53,496 nt of DNA from Chara braunii (GCA_003427395.1 BFEA01000047.1:2025042-2078537), one strand, 5' to 3'; positions 11,701 through 23,491 are shown, counted from the stretch's first letter. The notes: a model not told the origin generated them from the sequence alone. Program-made: numbers and translations.

Positions 11701-12330
11701 GCACCCACACCCACACAACCCCAACCAGATAATGGTGACAATGTATATTCCCATGTTTTAGCGATAGATTCACTCGATTTCGCTCATCTTATGGGTGGAG
11801 GTAATGGGAGGATAGTCGCGGGATTGGGGACCTACCCGACATTGCTCGACGCCCTCCGTTCTGTAGCCCGATCCTTTGCGCTGTGCAGAATACCGGGACC
11901 ACCGCACGAGAGACACAACGGTCATACGCACATATTCAAACAAGTCGGGCGGATGGCAGGTACGTCGCCCACCCCTCCTTTCTGTTCTTCTTCTCCTTCT
12001 TCTTCTTCTCCTCCTCCTCCTTCTTCTTCTTCCTTTCACCCCTTTTCCTTGTGCTATGTCGCTATTTTCCCCGTGGCATTCTCCTCTCCTACTCGCTCGC
12101 TATGGCCTTTCCTGTTTCCTGATGCGGCCTCCTTCTTCCTCACTCGCGCGCGTGTTTTCCCCCCCATGCAACATGCCTTTGCTTGCGCGCATGCTGTTTT
12201 ACCACACGCCCGACAGGTAAGTTTCCTCCGCCCTTCCTCTTCTTCTTCTTCCTCGTCTTCTTCTTCTTCTTCTTCTTCCTCCTCCTCCTCCTCCTCCTCC
12301 TTCTTCTTATTCTCGTTCGCGCGCTCCCCT
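11625..12330. repeat. (CT)n/(CA)n and (CTT)n microsatellite complex
   Basis: (CA)n lies at about 11656-11698, and (CTT)/(CTC) runs at 11985-12035 and 12233-12310. Between them, 11765-11865 resembles 18505-18600 and 26045-26120: words like GATTC..TCGGATTTTGCTCATCTTAT, then GGGATTGG. CAG/GTACGT (11957) and CAG/GTAAGT (12217) are donor-like. The 346-codon frame across this region is largely microsatellite-encoded and is not called a gene. Confidence 0.7.
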
Positions 12331-12804
12331 CTCTTCCGCGCGACCACCTCGTTTCCTCCTCGCGATGGCTTCTTTAATATCCTTCGCGCGAAGTTCTTCG
12401 CTACCCTCCGCGCACAGTTCTTCGCTAGCCTCCATGCACAGTTCTTTGCTATCCCCCGTGCGCAGTTCCTCCCGCTTCTCCTACTGAGTCTCTATTTCCT
12501 CCTTCGCCTGGTTCTCACCACGTCGCCTGAGTTTGCCGACCTTCGACTCAGGAACTTTGCGCTATTGCGGAGCCAGGTATAATCCGGATTAGCTTCGCTC
12601 GAAGCACTGTCGCAGCTATGGGGTAGCGAGTGAATGTGACGGAGAATCGAGGTAAGTTCTCAAAAAAACGAAAAGTAAACTGAACGAGAAATGAAAGAAG
12701 AAAAAGAAAAAGAAAAATCGAAAATAAAAGGCATAAAATCTAAAAAGAAAGAAAAAGAAAAAAAGAAAAAAAAATCAAACAGGATCTAACTTCTAACTGC
12801 CTTG

Positions 12805-12945
12805 GCTCGCCAAGTGGCGGACCCCCGTTATAGCAGGGGCTCACGTCTCATCTAACCTACTGACTACAACTAATTCCTAACCTGGAGGTCACGGGTTTAC
12901 AACTAATTCCTAACTTGGAGGTCACGGGTTCGAGTCCCCGCTGCC
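12805..12945 (+). other. tRNA-like promoter boxes (possible SINE remnant)
   Basis: A B-box-perfect GGTTCGAGTCC lies at about 12926, inside a sequence resembling a tRNA variable loop and T arm (GGAGGTCACGGGTTCGAGTC). A possible A box, TGGCTCGCCAAGTGG, lies near 12808. The ~120-bp spacing is too long for a tRNA gene, partly because a ~38-bp segment is duplicated (12876-12904 and 12906-12935), and the T stem is imperfect. A tRNA-derived SINE or tRNA pseudogene is plausible. Confidence 0.3.
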
Positions 12946-12963
12946 CGAGGTCGGGGTTAAAGA

Positions 12964-12999
12964 GTGACCCCCTTACAACAAAAAGGCTAAGGGGGTCAC
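12964..12999. other. Strong hairpin, 11-bp perfect stem
   Basis: GTGACCCCCTT (12964-12974) pairs perfectly with AAGGGGGTCAC (12989-12999) around a 14-nt loop. It sits directly downstream of the tRNA-like boxes and may be part of the same element. Confidence 0.7.
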
Positions 13000-14140
13000 A
13001 CGGGCCCAGGGAGAATTGACCCCTATATTTCCTATTTGACAATTTGCTCCTAAACCAACTGAGTTAGCTCACACTTAAAGTGAAATAGAGCGGCCCAAAT
13101 CTATGAAGAGTGTTGGGGCTCAGCCCACCTAGTGGCCTGAGCCCGTTTCCAAGTTTGTGTACCTGTTTCAGTGCTTGTCAATTTGAGTGCGTGTATGACT
13201 CGTAAGGGCAATTGATTCATTGGAAGCCCGAAGAACCAGTACTTACCTGTGGCTGTGACATTGAGGGTTGCGGCAGGGAAAACATTCAAGTGGCGGGGAA
13301 AGAGACCCGCGACACTTCAGAGCAGCGAAAAACACTCAAGTAGCAGGTAGGCCGGTACCACACCAAGTAGAGGTAGATGTGCCAGTTACCTGAGGCCGAG
13401 AAAAAGAAAACAAAAGTTGGCATTGTTTTAAAGGCTAGTACCGGTAGGTAGGCGGGTACCAGTTCAAATAGCCTGAGTCTTAGGCCTGCGTGAGCGGTAT
13501 CAGAGTCCGCAAGGATGTTTTCCTTCTGAAAAAAAAGACAGAGGACCGGTCGCTTGGGTGGTCGTGAGGACACGAAGTCCCCCCTTGAGAGGTGACTTCC
13601 TCTCCCCATGTGGGAGGCGGAATTGGAGTTTCAACCCCACTCACGGCATACGAATAAAAGACAGAGGTATCGACTGTCGTTACCTATTATGATAGGCAGT
13701 ACGTTTCTTTTGGCTGCCCCGGCCGCATGACCGGGGTTGTATTAATTTTTCAGTTGATTTTAGAAGTTACGGTGGCGCGACCTGCCGACTTTCCTATACC
13801 TGCCGGTCTGATGCCCCGTCACTCATTCTAATTTAGTCCTGCCTTACCGCCTGGCCTTTGACTGTTTTAGATCGTGGCCGTCGCATCCCCCGCGATCTTT
13901 CCTCGTTCTCTTCCAACCCTTCGGCGCTCGCAGGCGAAGACTTTTAATTTTTACTAACCCTTACCTATTGTCGTATGCGTCATGAGTCTTATCACTGCGT
14001 ATGATTGCCTCGAAATCTCGGCCTCAATGGTCGAGAAGTTTGCTTCACAGCACCAAGCCAAATAAAATTCTCACTTTTTACTCTAGACTGTCTTCGGCAC
14101 GGCGACAGGCGTTGATACTGTATCATATGCAAAATCATGA
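13000..14140. other. No recognised gene; minus-strand donor-like site
   Basis: CTTACCTG at 13242-13249 is a consensus 5' splice site (CAG/GTAAG) on the minus strand, with an open frame reading into it from 13289. No family is recognised for it. 13770-13940 is moderately GC-rich without a convincing reading frame. Confidence 0.4.
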
Positions 14141-14223
14141 GCAAATACCCTTGTAAGGGTGTTTGCTCCGACACCACGGCCCCGCGGCCTCGACCGCGGG
14201 CCACGGTCATGCCCGCAGTGACC
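14141..14223. other. Cluster of three hairpins
   Basis: Three adjacent inverted repeats: GCAAATACCCTT/AAGGGTGTTTGC (14141-14166, one wobble, 2-nt loop), CCCGCGG/CCGCGGG (14181-14200), and GGTCA/TGACC (14206-14223). They abut the 5' edge of the transposase similarity and are much GC-richer than it. The ACCCTT..AAGGGT stem recurs at 47530-47549. Confidence 0.7.
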
Positions 14224-14249
14224 GCGGCCGCTGGGGATACATAGTGACG

Positions 14250-14675
14250 AGCTACTTGCTTGGGGACAACGGTTACAGTCCGATAATAGGGATGGTCGTC
14301 CAGTATGGAGGTTGTGATCAAAATGGCAAGATAGGGTTGTTTGACACGTGGCAGAAAACAACGCGTGGTGTGGTGGAGAGGGTTTTTATATGATTGGAAG
14401 GGATGTGGAGGTTGTTCCTTCGTCACTATAAGACGAACATGAAAAACCTCTCTCAATAGTTCATCGCTGTGTGTACAATCCATAACTTGTTGCTAGAGGT
14501 CGACATTCCCTTTGACGAGGCCCGTTGTCGGCCCAAAAACCGTTGCAAGGGTATTTGTGCACATTTTTTGCATCTCGAAGAAGATGCATTTCTGACGATA
14601 TTTGATAGTGTCTTATTTCTGCATAGCCATAACCAACTCTCAGAAGTTCGGAATGACAAGCGTCCCTATGATTAG
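14250..14675 (+). pseudogene. PIF/Harbinger-type transposase fragment (DDE_Tnp_4-like), broken
   Basis: One plus-strand frame carries, in order, YLLGDNGYSP (14253), the acidic-residue block typical of PIF/Harbinger DDE nucleases; VVERVF (about 14376); LEGMWRLF in the 'GrLKgrf' position; and AVCTIHNLLLE (about 14463), matching the conserved 'aCciLHNl' motif. The frame stays the same to 14675 but is interrupted by TGA (14391-14393) and TAG (14457-14459). Everything upstream of the second catalytic block is missing, replaced by a GC-rich hairpin cluster. In intact elements this enzyme cuts and pastes the DNA transposon with a Myb-like partner. Here it is a dead fragment. The family call rests on motif order and spacing. 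Confidence 0.65.
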
Positions 14676-16540
14676 CTTAGAGAGTGTGTGGGCGTGCACT
14701 TCGAGGGCACGCGTTGACTTAGCTAGGTGAAGGATTAGTATAAGCAATGAGCTCACTTAGTAGTGCAAACTAGGGAAAAGTTAAAACTTTGGTTAGCATC
14801 GCTCATGCGCTAATCGCATGCGCAACAGACGAAGTTTTTCTGGAAAGCGTCGAAGGATGGCGGACAGGACGAGTCAAAAACACTTGACGACAATACAACT
14901 AGGTGCAGCGGCTGTGGACAAAGCCGACTCTCCCGAGTAGCGGGGACGAGAGTGCGGTGATCGTGGAAATGACCAATAGACCAAAAGTGTGATCCTCAAT
15001 GCCAGTGCTGGTTGGCAGACCTAGGAGCAAGACAGTCAATCTTTATTATGGGATTCGCGCTTGCTACACCTAGCCTTGGGCCTAGCACTATTGGTTATGT
15101 CACCTGACTTTCAAGCTACAGATTTGGGGATCGAGACCAGCCGACGACAAGCGAGCTACGGAAGAGGATCGAAGGAAGTTAGAGGGTTGAGGGTCTTACA
15201 AACTATTCCCCGTAGCTTTTGCTGTTGAGCGGCTTTGAGCCTGATCGCCGACCCGATTGGTAGGACCGAGGGCGGTGATTCTCCCTCTCTCGTTCCTCCT
15301 CTCATGTCCCTGTATTTGATTATTATTATTATTATTGATTTTATTATTATTATTATTAGTTTATTTAGTTTATTTAGTTCTATTAATTATTAAATCTCAT
15401 TTTTGGGATAGATCTGGTACTGGTTCCGAAATTGGCGAAGGGACCAGGGACCTAGTTCATTAGGTACACGCATGAGTTGTTGAAATACAGACTCGAGTTT
15501 GAGCTCCGGTAGGAGAAGGTAAATAAGATACTATGCTCTTGAATTACCTGGGGCCGGCCAGTTCCGAGAAGATATCCCAGTACCATTGCCACGGTTTAGT
15601 CCTTCGGGACATCCGTTACAATTGGAACGATACAACGAAGATTAGCAAGGGCCGAGTGCAGGGATGATACGTATAAAGTAGGAATAGGCAGTCCCGTTTT
15701 TTTTTCGGCAGAAGACTTGCGAGCGAGAGCTCTGTGAAACTAGACGGGGCAAGCACGCTCACCGAAAAATTGATAGAGAAGGAGAAAGCAGGGAGTTGAC
15801 AAGAGAGAGAGTCGCGAGGTGAAGGGCGGAGCATAATCGGACTTACCTATGTTGCAGGTGATCGCCATGCCCATGTTGACGGTCTCTATCAGGCTGGTGT
15901 TCTCGGCAACCCTGACGCTCACCTTGCTCGTCGCGGTTGTCCTGACTACACTAGTCATGGCGCGTATGAAATTTAGGTGGTTGAAGCTCGACTTGATCGC
16001 ATCGCTTTTGATCCCTACGTATCTGGTCGCGTTTCCGATCAGATTCAGGGAAGGTTAGAAGCGGTAAATACGGGAGAGGTTAGAATAAGGAAGGAAGGTG
16101 AAGGGCATAGACTAGAAGGAAGGAGGACGAAGAACGAGAAAGGAAGAAAGCGGGAGGTCAAGAAACGAGGGACTCACCTACCTGTCGTACGCTCGACTAT
16201 GAGATCCTCGCCATTGTGATGGCATTGCGCACGTCATCAGGGATTCTGGTCAGCTTGTGGTAACCGATTGTAGTCGACATCCCGCTCACAATAGCGATGT
16301 CGTACCAAATAACTTTACACGGGTATTTGGCATGCTTTTTGCAAGTCACATGGGTGTGGCATCTTCCGAAGTTTGACGGCGCGCTCGCGGGTGAGAGTTG
16401 AGTCCTTGCCCGGGTGAGCGGCGCGCAGGGGTATCGACGAAGAGGCGCAACCATGCGTGGCCTAGCGGGACGAGGCGTGGCAGGTCAGCGAGACGTGCGA
16501 CCCCTAGTCCCCTTACTTTTTATGTACTACCTCGCGTTTA

Positions 16541-16581
<41 letters not shown>

Positions 16582-16900
16582 TCTACTTTTATTTTTTATG
16601 ATGTTTTTGACTCGGTGTCGGTTCCTAGACCGACGTCAGGACCGACGGGCCTGGCTCAGTTGCTACGTCGTCAGACACAGGTGGCCGTCACGGCAGTTAG
16701 CACACATTTTTTTAAATTTGGAGGGCCCGTTATAATTTCTGCATGTTCGGGATGATGGCGAAATTCCTTTACCCTGCCCGCCTTGAAAAACACAGGCCGG
16801 GGAGTTCGACGTGCACACGAGCCGGTGGGTAATTAGCCCATGAGGGGGAAAGAAACCTGGGTGGCGGGGGTCGTTGCGGGTGTACGGTCCACCACCCACC
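14676..16900. other. No recognised gene; trinucleotide tracts and donor-like sites
   Basis: (TTA)n tracts lie at about 15320-15360 and 16545-16582. A minus-strand frame (15740-15958) reads through the donor-like CTTACCTA at 15840-15847. Neither its peptide nor the overlapping plus-strand frames are recognised. 16398-16520 is GC-rich. Confidence 0.4.
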
Positions 16901-16904
16901 ATCT

Positions 16905-17460
16905 ATTGTGAGAGGTTCGAGTGTGAGTATGCCCGCCGGGGCCCGCAAGGTGGTGAACTATGCCTGGTCAGGGTCAGGGGGCACTAGTAAAAGGCTGCCG
17001 CAGTGCTGGCTGAGTGGCCCAAGCTGTCCCAGCAGCAGGCCACTGCGGCGTGCAAAGTTGTCATTTGAATATTTGCTACTACCGCTAAGATCTGCATCCG
17101 GTCCCGCGGGGTGGTGAAATAGGCCTGGGCAGCCATGGCCAGGGGATGCACCGCTTGTTAACCTCAGCCTGCTGTGAAAAGTGAGAGGGTTGAGTGTGAG
17201 CATGCCCGTTGGGACTCGACAGATGGACTGCGCCTGGGCACAGGTGGCCCAGGACACTACCAGGAGGCCTGCAGCGATACTGGCTGCAGTGGCTGATCCC
17301 ATGGAACCGGCTCCACATCAGCCTTTGAGGGCGGCCCAGGGCATTGTCGTGAGGCCCGCAGCAATGCTGGCTGCAGCAGGCTGTTCCCTAGGAACCATCC
17401 CCGCGCCCGCCTTCAAAAGTCCCATTTGAATATTTGCAGCTACCGCTGAGATCTGCACCG
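16905..17460. repeat. Tandem duplication of a ~270-360-bp segment
   Basis: GAGAGGTTCGAGTGTGAGTA (16909) recurs as GAGAGGGTTGAGTGTGAGCA (17181). CATTTGAATATTTGCTACTA (about 17065) recurs as CATTTGAATATTTGCAGCTA (about 17425) and is followed in both copies by ACCGCT(A/G)AGATCTGCA. The two copies differ in length because of internal insertions. Frames on both strands here are GC-rich and unrecognised. Confidence 0.7.
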
Positions 17461-17575
17461 GAATCCGCTTCACCTAGGCATGTGCTGCAGGCTTCGCAGC
17501 AGGCCCGCGTCCCTCTACTCATCACGACATCGAAACTGCCATAGTTGTCGAGCACAGGTCGTGTGTTGCAGCACT

Positions 17576-17593
17576 ATCAGCCTTCGGGCTGAT
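17576..17593. other. cUUCGg-type tetraloop hairpin
   Basis: ATCAGCC (17576-17582), TTCG loop, GGCTGAT (17587-17593): a perfect 7-bp stem closed C-G on the UUCG tetraloop, an exceptionally stable RNA motif. No T-run follows it, so it does not look like a simple terminator. Confidence 0.6.
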
Positions 17594-17699
17594 CGGAGTT
17601 CGACAAGTTTCTCACTCCTTAGCGGACTTCAGCCTCGATGACTACCGTCTGGCGGTCTGTATCAGCCAACACTTATCGGCTTGTCTGAGTTAGTGCACG

Positions 17700-18240
17700 G
17701 CTGGAGCACGACGGACGGAGGGACGGCGAGCCGAGGCAATGACTGCAGAGGAGGGAGAACGAGCCTGGATGACATATCGCACCAGGTGCAAAACGAGTTG
17801 GAGATGGCGAAGAATGAAAGGAACGGGCATGGTGAGGAGGGAAGAAGTTGATTCACGTCCGTTCCTTGATGGAAACGGGCGAGTGAAGATTTGTTTCCTA
17901 TGTTTTTGGCGATGGTATGGCCGAGTCAGAAATCGAAGTTAGTGGCTAGGTTTGGCGCTGCAGAGGAAAAGTACTATGCGGGGAGATGGCGAAAGTTGCT
18001 ATGGCCGAAACAATGATTTTGTTACTTACTTGTTCCTTGATGGAAACGGACGGGGAAGGAGACTAAGTTGGGGTTTTCAGGGATGGCGAATTCAAATATG
18101 TACGTAGAATGAGCGAAGGGTTAGTAGAATGAGAGCAGGGGGAGAAATGGTTTACCGGGGAGTGTTATGAAGATGGATATGGTCGCTCAAGCAAATGAAA
18201 ACCTCGCTCGATTCTTGATGAGATCAAGTAAGGGCGGAGG
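17700..18240. repeat. Hairpin series E1 (CTTGATGG loops) of the composite unit
   Basis: Three related stem-loops lie in G/A-rich sequence: CCGTTCC/GGAAACGG around TTGAT (17859-17878), TGTTCC/GGAAAC around TTGAT (18031-18047), and CTTGAT/ATCAAG (18214-18228). The same kind of sequence and structure recurs at 49190-49700, as do linear words such as CACCAGGTGCA (17780) against GCCAGGTGCA (49238), so both belong to a shared repeat unit. Confidence 0.55.
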
Positions 18241-18249
18241 CTGACCGGA

Positions 18250-19180
18250 TGTTATTGACCACTGCGAGTGGAATGGCGATGTCATTGTTTTTTTTTTTTT
18301 TTTATATATATATATATGGAACAAAGGGCCGAATCTCAACAGATCGTGACGACAAGGCCACTCTACTGCTTACAATACCCCGTTCCCTAAAAAATTGGAC
18401 CATTTTTCGATTTATGCGTGTCATCCTTGCGCAGGGGATAGCCATCAAGAGTTGCGCCCGGGAGCAGTTTCAAGGAACTAATGAATCGTTTCACATTTTA
18501 GTGGAAGATTCATTCGGATTTTGCTCATCTTATCTGTGGAAGTGGTGCAAGGCCAGTCGTGGGATTGGAGACTTGCTGTTAGCCGGTGCGTCACGGTTGT
18601 TCATCCTGTCGATGGAAGAAGCCACTCCAAAGCTCTCTGCGTGGTACGTGGGTGGACTGACAAGGGATGTATCTTTTCGTGTTATAAGAAAAGATTCGTT
18701 CTTTTTTTTTTTAATTATTATTATTATTATTATTATTATTTTATATCTGAAGAAAGCAACAGCAAGGCCTACAACTGCTGCCCGTCAGAGCGAACCTTGG
18801 CATCAATGTGATCTATGGCCCCGGCCATATTCCGCTTATTGAGAGGCGGCATGTGCTATAGCTCAGATCCCGACGGTCGTTTTTGTAACTGTGGTCTTTA
18901 TTGTAGCGTTTTCTCATGCGACCATGCTCACCTCCCGACTGAAGAAAGCTTGACTTGGGTTTTGGCTCGACGAGAGGGGGATTGAGGAGGACGTAGAGGA
19001 GTAATAGTTTGGTCAGGAGGGACGACGAGAGGTCGTGGTAGTGGTTCACGTCAACGCTTGCGTTCTCCCCGTTGTGATCATCCTCCCTGTTGGTAGAGCC
19101 GCTGCTGCTCTGGATCGTGGTTGTCTTGCTATTTGGTGGTCGCCGTGCTCGTCAGTAGGCTGAAGATTCATTTACCTTTT
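18250..19180. other. No recognised gene; microsatellites and unit fragments
   Basis: T-run plus (TA)n at 18289-18318 and (TTA)n at 18713-18741. 18505-18600 resembles 11765-11865 and 26045-26120. The 197-codon frame here includes translated microsatellites and has no recognised motif. Confidence 0.5.
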
Positions 19181-19260
19181 TGTTCATTCTCACAGACGAA
19201 CGACCATTAGTGGGGACACGGCCACATGGCAGCAACGGGGGTGTGCGTGCCAGTAAGCAT

Positions 19261-19261
19261 G

Positions 19262-19325
<64 letters not shown>

Positions 19326-19365
19326 TCATAAAGAGAACTGTCCGGTAAACCGTAGGCAGAGAGAG

Positions 19366-19443
<78 letters not shown>

Positions 19444-19458
19444 AAGAGAGAGAGAGAG
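19261..19458. repeat. (TA)n - short conserved motif - (TA)n(GA)n
   Basis: A (TA)n tract (to about 19323) runs into a ~34-bp unique piece (TCGTCA, then AGAACTG, then CCGGTAAACCGTAGG, 19323-19356), followed by (TA)n and (GA)n to 19458. The same piece follows (TA)n at 39923-39954. Confidence 0.9.
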
Positions 19459-19779
19459 CAGGCTGTCCGCACCCAATCGAGTGAATGGATGCGGCAGACT
19501 GAGTCAGATTGCGTGGTATGCTTGCACCATGCCGTTAGAACTGACCTTTGAAGACGAAGTTCACCTGCAGTCCTAGGAGCCTTGCTGCTCTTTGGGAGGA
19601 TTATGATCTTCAACATGTTCATGAACCTGACCATTTGGATGACCAGGTGCGGTCATGCAATAGGAGGGGCAGTAAAGGAAAAGGAGAAGGGCAGAGGAAA
19701 ACACATATTGAGACACACGATAATTTTTTTAGTTTTACTCATGGAATGTGTGCCTATCTGAGTGCTTGTTGACTTGAGT

Positions 19780-21055
19780 GACACTGTCTTTGTGACCACG
19801 CTGAAGGCTGCTACTAGTTGCCTCGTGAGCCATGGTGTTGGCCTTGGCTGTCGAGCCATAGAACAACAACCATTGTTGCTGCTTTCTGAGACTTACTTTT
19901 GTGCGTTTTCGATCCAACAATGTTGTTATTTTGGGTTGGTACAACGAACTGACAATGTTTGTTGTGGATTTAAGGTATTGCGACTGGTGACCAGGTTGGG
20001 GATTTGGAGCAGCTTCTTCTGCTGCTATAGCCCCGAGAGGTGTTGTTTCTCTCTTTAACAATAAACAACTTTTACTGTTGATTTTGGGGTCTGACAATGT
20101 TGTGGCTCAAGCGTCGTTGCTGGGCTTTCAGACAAGTGTGACTGGTAGCTTTCGATTGTTGTGGTAAAGGAGAATTGGTGTCGCACTGTGTTTTGGGCTA
20201 CTTCTGTATTTGCTGCATTGCTATTGTGCGTCTAGTTGTTGTTGCCGCCTCCGTTAGCCAGGGAACTACCAGGTGGGCTATTGCATGTCGACGAGTTGAT
20301 GTCGTGGACTTCAGATCTGAACCCGTGTTGTATTGTTGCTGTCGAGCCAACAATCTGCTGATTGTTGAGCTGCTGGCCAAGGTAGTCATGATCCTTGTAC
20401 TTGCATTCTTCGTAATGATCGCACGGTGCACCTTTGAGTACAACGCTGTACCAGTTGGATTGAGTGTTGGGACTGCTGCGGTACACTGGTGCTGTTTGCA
20501 GCCAATCGAGTGAGCGGATGCGGCGGGCTATGAGACACTGTGTCGTCAGCTCACACCTTGTTGCAAGAATTGAATTGCGGAGAGAGAACTTACCTGGTAA
20601 GCTGCCTATGGAGGATGAACGGAAAGTCTGCCAAACTGCAGAGCCTTCAACGACGGTCTTCCTCGTAAGACACAGTCGTTGTTGTTGTTCAACCCGTGAG
20701 CCTGACGGGATACTGCTGTTGGGCGGCCCAACACGCTGCTGCTACGATGAAGGGGATTGAAGGTGCTGATTGAAGCCAAGCTTGGGTGTGAGTGCTGCTG
20801 ATTGGAGGAAGAGTGGATGTAAAGCGATATTGAGTTTAGTACTGGTTGCTGCTGAGGTGGCGGTATAGTCTACTGGAACACAACCATCGTAGGCTGCGTA
20901 ACAACAGTTTGACCAAAAGTGACGACGTTGCAGCTTTGGGGAGTGATCTGGCTCCACATAGGGAATGCTATTGCGACTTGGAGGGCTATCAAGGTGTGAC
21001 TGCTCTCCATTTTGACTTCATGTTCGACCGTTTTGCTGCGACTTTGACCATCATT
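19780..21055. repeat. GTTG-rich segment N, copy 1
   Basis: Enriched in TTGTTG, GCTGCT and their complements, with local inverted repeats such as CAACAAT/ATTGTTG (20348-20367) and CAACA/TGTTG (19916-19926). It precedes segment M, as do the comparable segments at 27080-28070 and 50560-51080. CTTACCTG at 20589-20596 is donor-like on the minus strand. Reading frames of up to 120 codons occur on both strands but none is recognised. Confidence 0.5.
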
Positions 21056-21059
21056 GTAG

Positions 21060-21311
21060 GGCCTTTAGGCGCATCAAGATTTCAAGGCCCTCTCACGCGA
21101 GTTTGAGCGCACCCCTCTCGTATCTGAGTGTCTGAATATTTCTTTGTCTGCTCTTCTCACTCTCGGACTCGTCCTTTGGTTCAAAGAGGAAGGCGACAAG
21201 CGGTATTGAAACAACGTAATCCGTGTCAAGGCCTCTGTGGGAGGTTCGACCCACCGATTGCGGAAGCTCTGTCGGGGTTCAGGCGGGACCCTGGGGGCAA
21301 GAGACTTTGAG
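21060..21311. repeat. Segment M, copy 1
   Basis: Aligns over its whole length with 28076-28326 and 51088-51338. Shared words include AAGGCCCTCTCAC.CGAG, TGGGAGGT..ACCCACCGATTG and GGAGCTCT. All three copies end in (A)G followed by GTA (here GT at 21312), as expected of a plus-strand exon with a 5' splice site, or of a conserved repeat boundary. No conserved reading frame is apparent. Confidence 0.75.
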
Positions 21312-21539
21312 GTAGGCCGATGCGATCTCCCTTAAGATCCCGTATATCCCTATTTATACCACCCTTTATTCAATTTGACTAAGTTTTGATTTTTTTATTT
21401 TTCCTTGACTTTAATTCGGGACTTTAACTGAATCGGAAGGGGAATCTACTATGCATGATTAACTCATCCGCCTGAAATGAAAACCACAATGTCAGCTTGC
21501 CATGATTTGCAATGGGGTTTTTGATGAGGTCCTCCTGAC

Positions 21540-22370
21540 TGATCAAGTCGCTTTGCTTGTTTGCCTAAGACATTGAAATGGGGCTGGAGATGAGCTCCTC
21601 CTTACTTATCCGGTCGCTTTGTTCGTTTGCCTAAGACATTGAAATGAGGTTGGAGATGAGGTTCTCCTGATTGATCCGGTCGCTTTTCTGCCTAAAACAT
21701 TGAAATGGGGTTGGAGATGACGTCATCCTAACTGATCCGGTCACTTTGCTCGTTTGCCTAAGACATTGAAATGGGGCTGGAGATGAGGTCCTCCTGACTG
21801 ATCTGGTTGCTTTGCTCGTTTGCCTAAGACATTGAAATGAGGTTGGAGATGAGGTCCTCCTAACTGATCCGGACGCTTTGCTCGTTTGCCTAAGACATTG
21901 AAATGGGGTTGGAGAGACATTGAAATGGGGTTGGGGATGAGGTCCTCGTTATTGATCCGGTCGCTTTGGTCGTTTGCCTAGAACATTGAAATGGGGCTGG
22001 AGAAGATATCCTCCTGACTAATCCATTTGCTTTGCTCGTTTGCCTAAGATATTGAAATGAGGCTGGAGATGAGGTCCTTCTGACTGATCCGGTCATTTTG
22101 GTCGTTTTCCTAAGACATTGAAACGGGGCTGGAGATGAGGTCCTCCTGACTAATCTGGTCGCTTTGCTCCGAGTCGTTTGTCTAAGATATTGAAATGGGG
22201 CTGGAGATGAGGTCCTCTTGACTGATCCGGTCGCTTTGCTCGTTTGCCTAAGACATTGAAATGAGGCTGGAGATGAGGTCCTCCTGATTGATCCGATCGC
22301 TTTGCTTGTCTGCCTAAGATGTTGAAATGGGGCTGGAGATGACATACTCCTGACTGATCCGGACACTTTG
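21540..22370. repeat. 66-bp tandem repeat array, about 13 units
   Basis: The unit contains CCTAAGACATTGAAATGGGG, then CTGGAGATGAGGTCCTCCTG, then ACTGATCCGGTCGCTTTGCT. Core positions include about 21563, 21632, 21691, 21757, 21824, 21889, 21977, 22042, 22109, 22181, 22247 and 22312. Because 66 is divisible by three, the minus strand stays open over 158 codons (21890-22366) as a 22-residue Ser/Arg/Pro repeat; this is probably a by-product. The array follows M, so it fills the slot taken by hairpin arrays in the other copies. Unlike them, it shows no convincing stem covariation. Confidence 0.85.
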
Positions 22371-22924
22371 TAGGTCAGTCAGTTTTGACTTGTTGACAAA
22401 GGTCTGACTCTTTTCCTTGTGAGAATAGTTCAAACTAATGTGTTAAACTAAGTTTTTTTTGCGGATATCCGGATGGCCCTGGACCATCCGGTTCATCCGG
22501 CAGGAAATAGAACGCCGGAAGAACCCGGAAATAACCCTTCCGGGGTCTGCGCAAAATAGGCGCAGGGCCTCTACCAGGGGTTTAGGGGTGCCTTGGGGTT
22601 TCGATCAACCCCTGGGACCCCGTCGCGGTGGCAGATTCGGTAAGGCCCCTACAAAATTTGAAAAAAAAAAAAGCCTGATCTAGGCCGTCGATCCACTATC
22701 GGGCCATTTTCTAATTCAAATCCGTGGCAGCCGGTTTGGGACTGCGCGTGGGTAGTGGTCCGAACCCCCCGTCCCTCCCCAACAACGGCCCACTGCCCCG
22801 TCGCCACGCTAATTGCTGCTCGCCCTGCGCTGCATGCTGCTCATCTCCCCCCCCCCGTGTGTTGACGCTGACGCCCAATGGTCCCGTTGTTCTGCTGCTC
22901 AAGCCATCGCCGCTGCGGCTGGAG

Positions 22925-23231
22925 CTTTGTCGGGAGCCTCCTCCTCCTCTGCCATCGACATCAAGGTGAGCCTTCATGCTGCCGTCCTCCTCTTCTTCTT
23001 CCTCCTCCTCCTTCACCTCCTCCTCCTACTCTTCTTCCTTCTCTTCCTCCTCCTCCTCCTCCTCCTCCTTTTCTTCCTCTTCCTCTTCCTCCTCTGAGTC
23101 ATTGTTGTGTGGGGGAAAGAGGAGGAGGATACCACGATAACGATTAGGAGGAAGGGGAGGAGGAGGAAGAAGAGTAGGAGGAGGACAAGGACTCAAGGAC
23201 TCAAGGAGGAGGAGGAGGAGGAGGAGGGGGA
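22925..23231. repeat. Polypyrimidine (CTC/CTT)n followed by polypurine (GGA)n
   Basis: About 22980-23096 is almost pure pyrimidine and 23115-23230 is almost pure purine on the same strand. They form an imperfect inverted repeat separated by about 20 bp. All frames across it are translated microsatellite. Confidence 0.9.
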
Positions 23232-23488
23232 CGAAAACGATGTTGTTGACGCGGACGTCGACTCTCCCCCTGCGTTTTTTTTTTTTTTTTTTTTTAATCA
23301 ATTAATCAATCAGAGTCATCGCTTCTGATGGTTTGTTATTGATTCAAGATCCTGTTGAATTGCGATTCGATTGGATCTTGCATCAATCAAGATTCATCGG
23401 AATCTATGGTCTTCATTGATTGATAGCATTCAACGTCTTTTTCACAAAACAACTATCAAATTTGAACCTGCGGTAGTCCTATTTCAGC

Positions 23489-23491
<3 letters not shown>

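Noticed and set aside
11542-12582. A 346-codon plus-strand open frame, the second longest in the window
   Set aside because: Much of it is translated (CA)n and (CTT)n microsatellite (His-Thr and poly-Ser runs), it crosses several donor-like sites, and no domain is recognisable.
21890-22366. A 158-codon minus-strand frame encoding a 22-residue repeat
   Set aside because: It stays open because the DNA unit is 66 bp; unit variants change residues freely and there is no plausible start context. Kept as a repeat rather than a gene.
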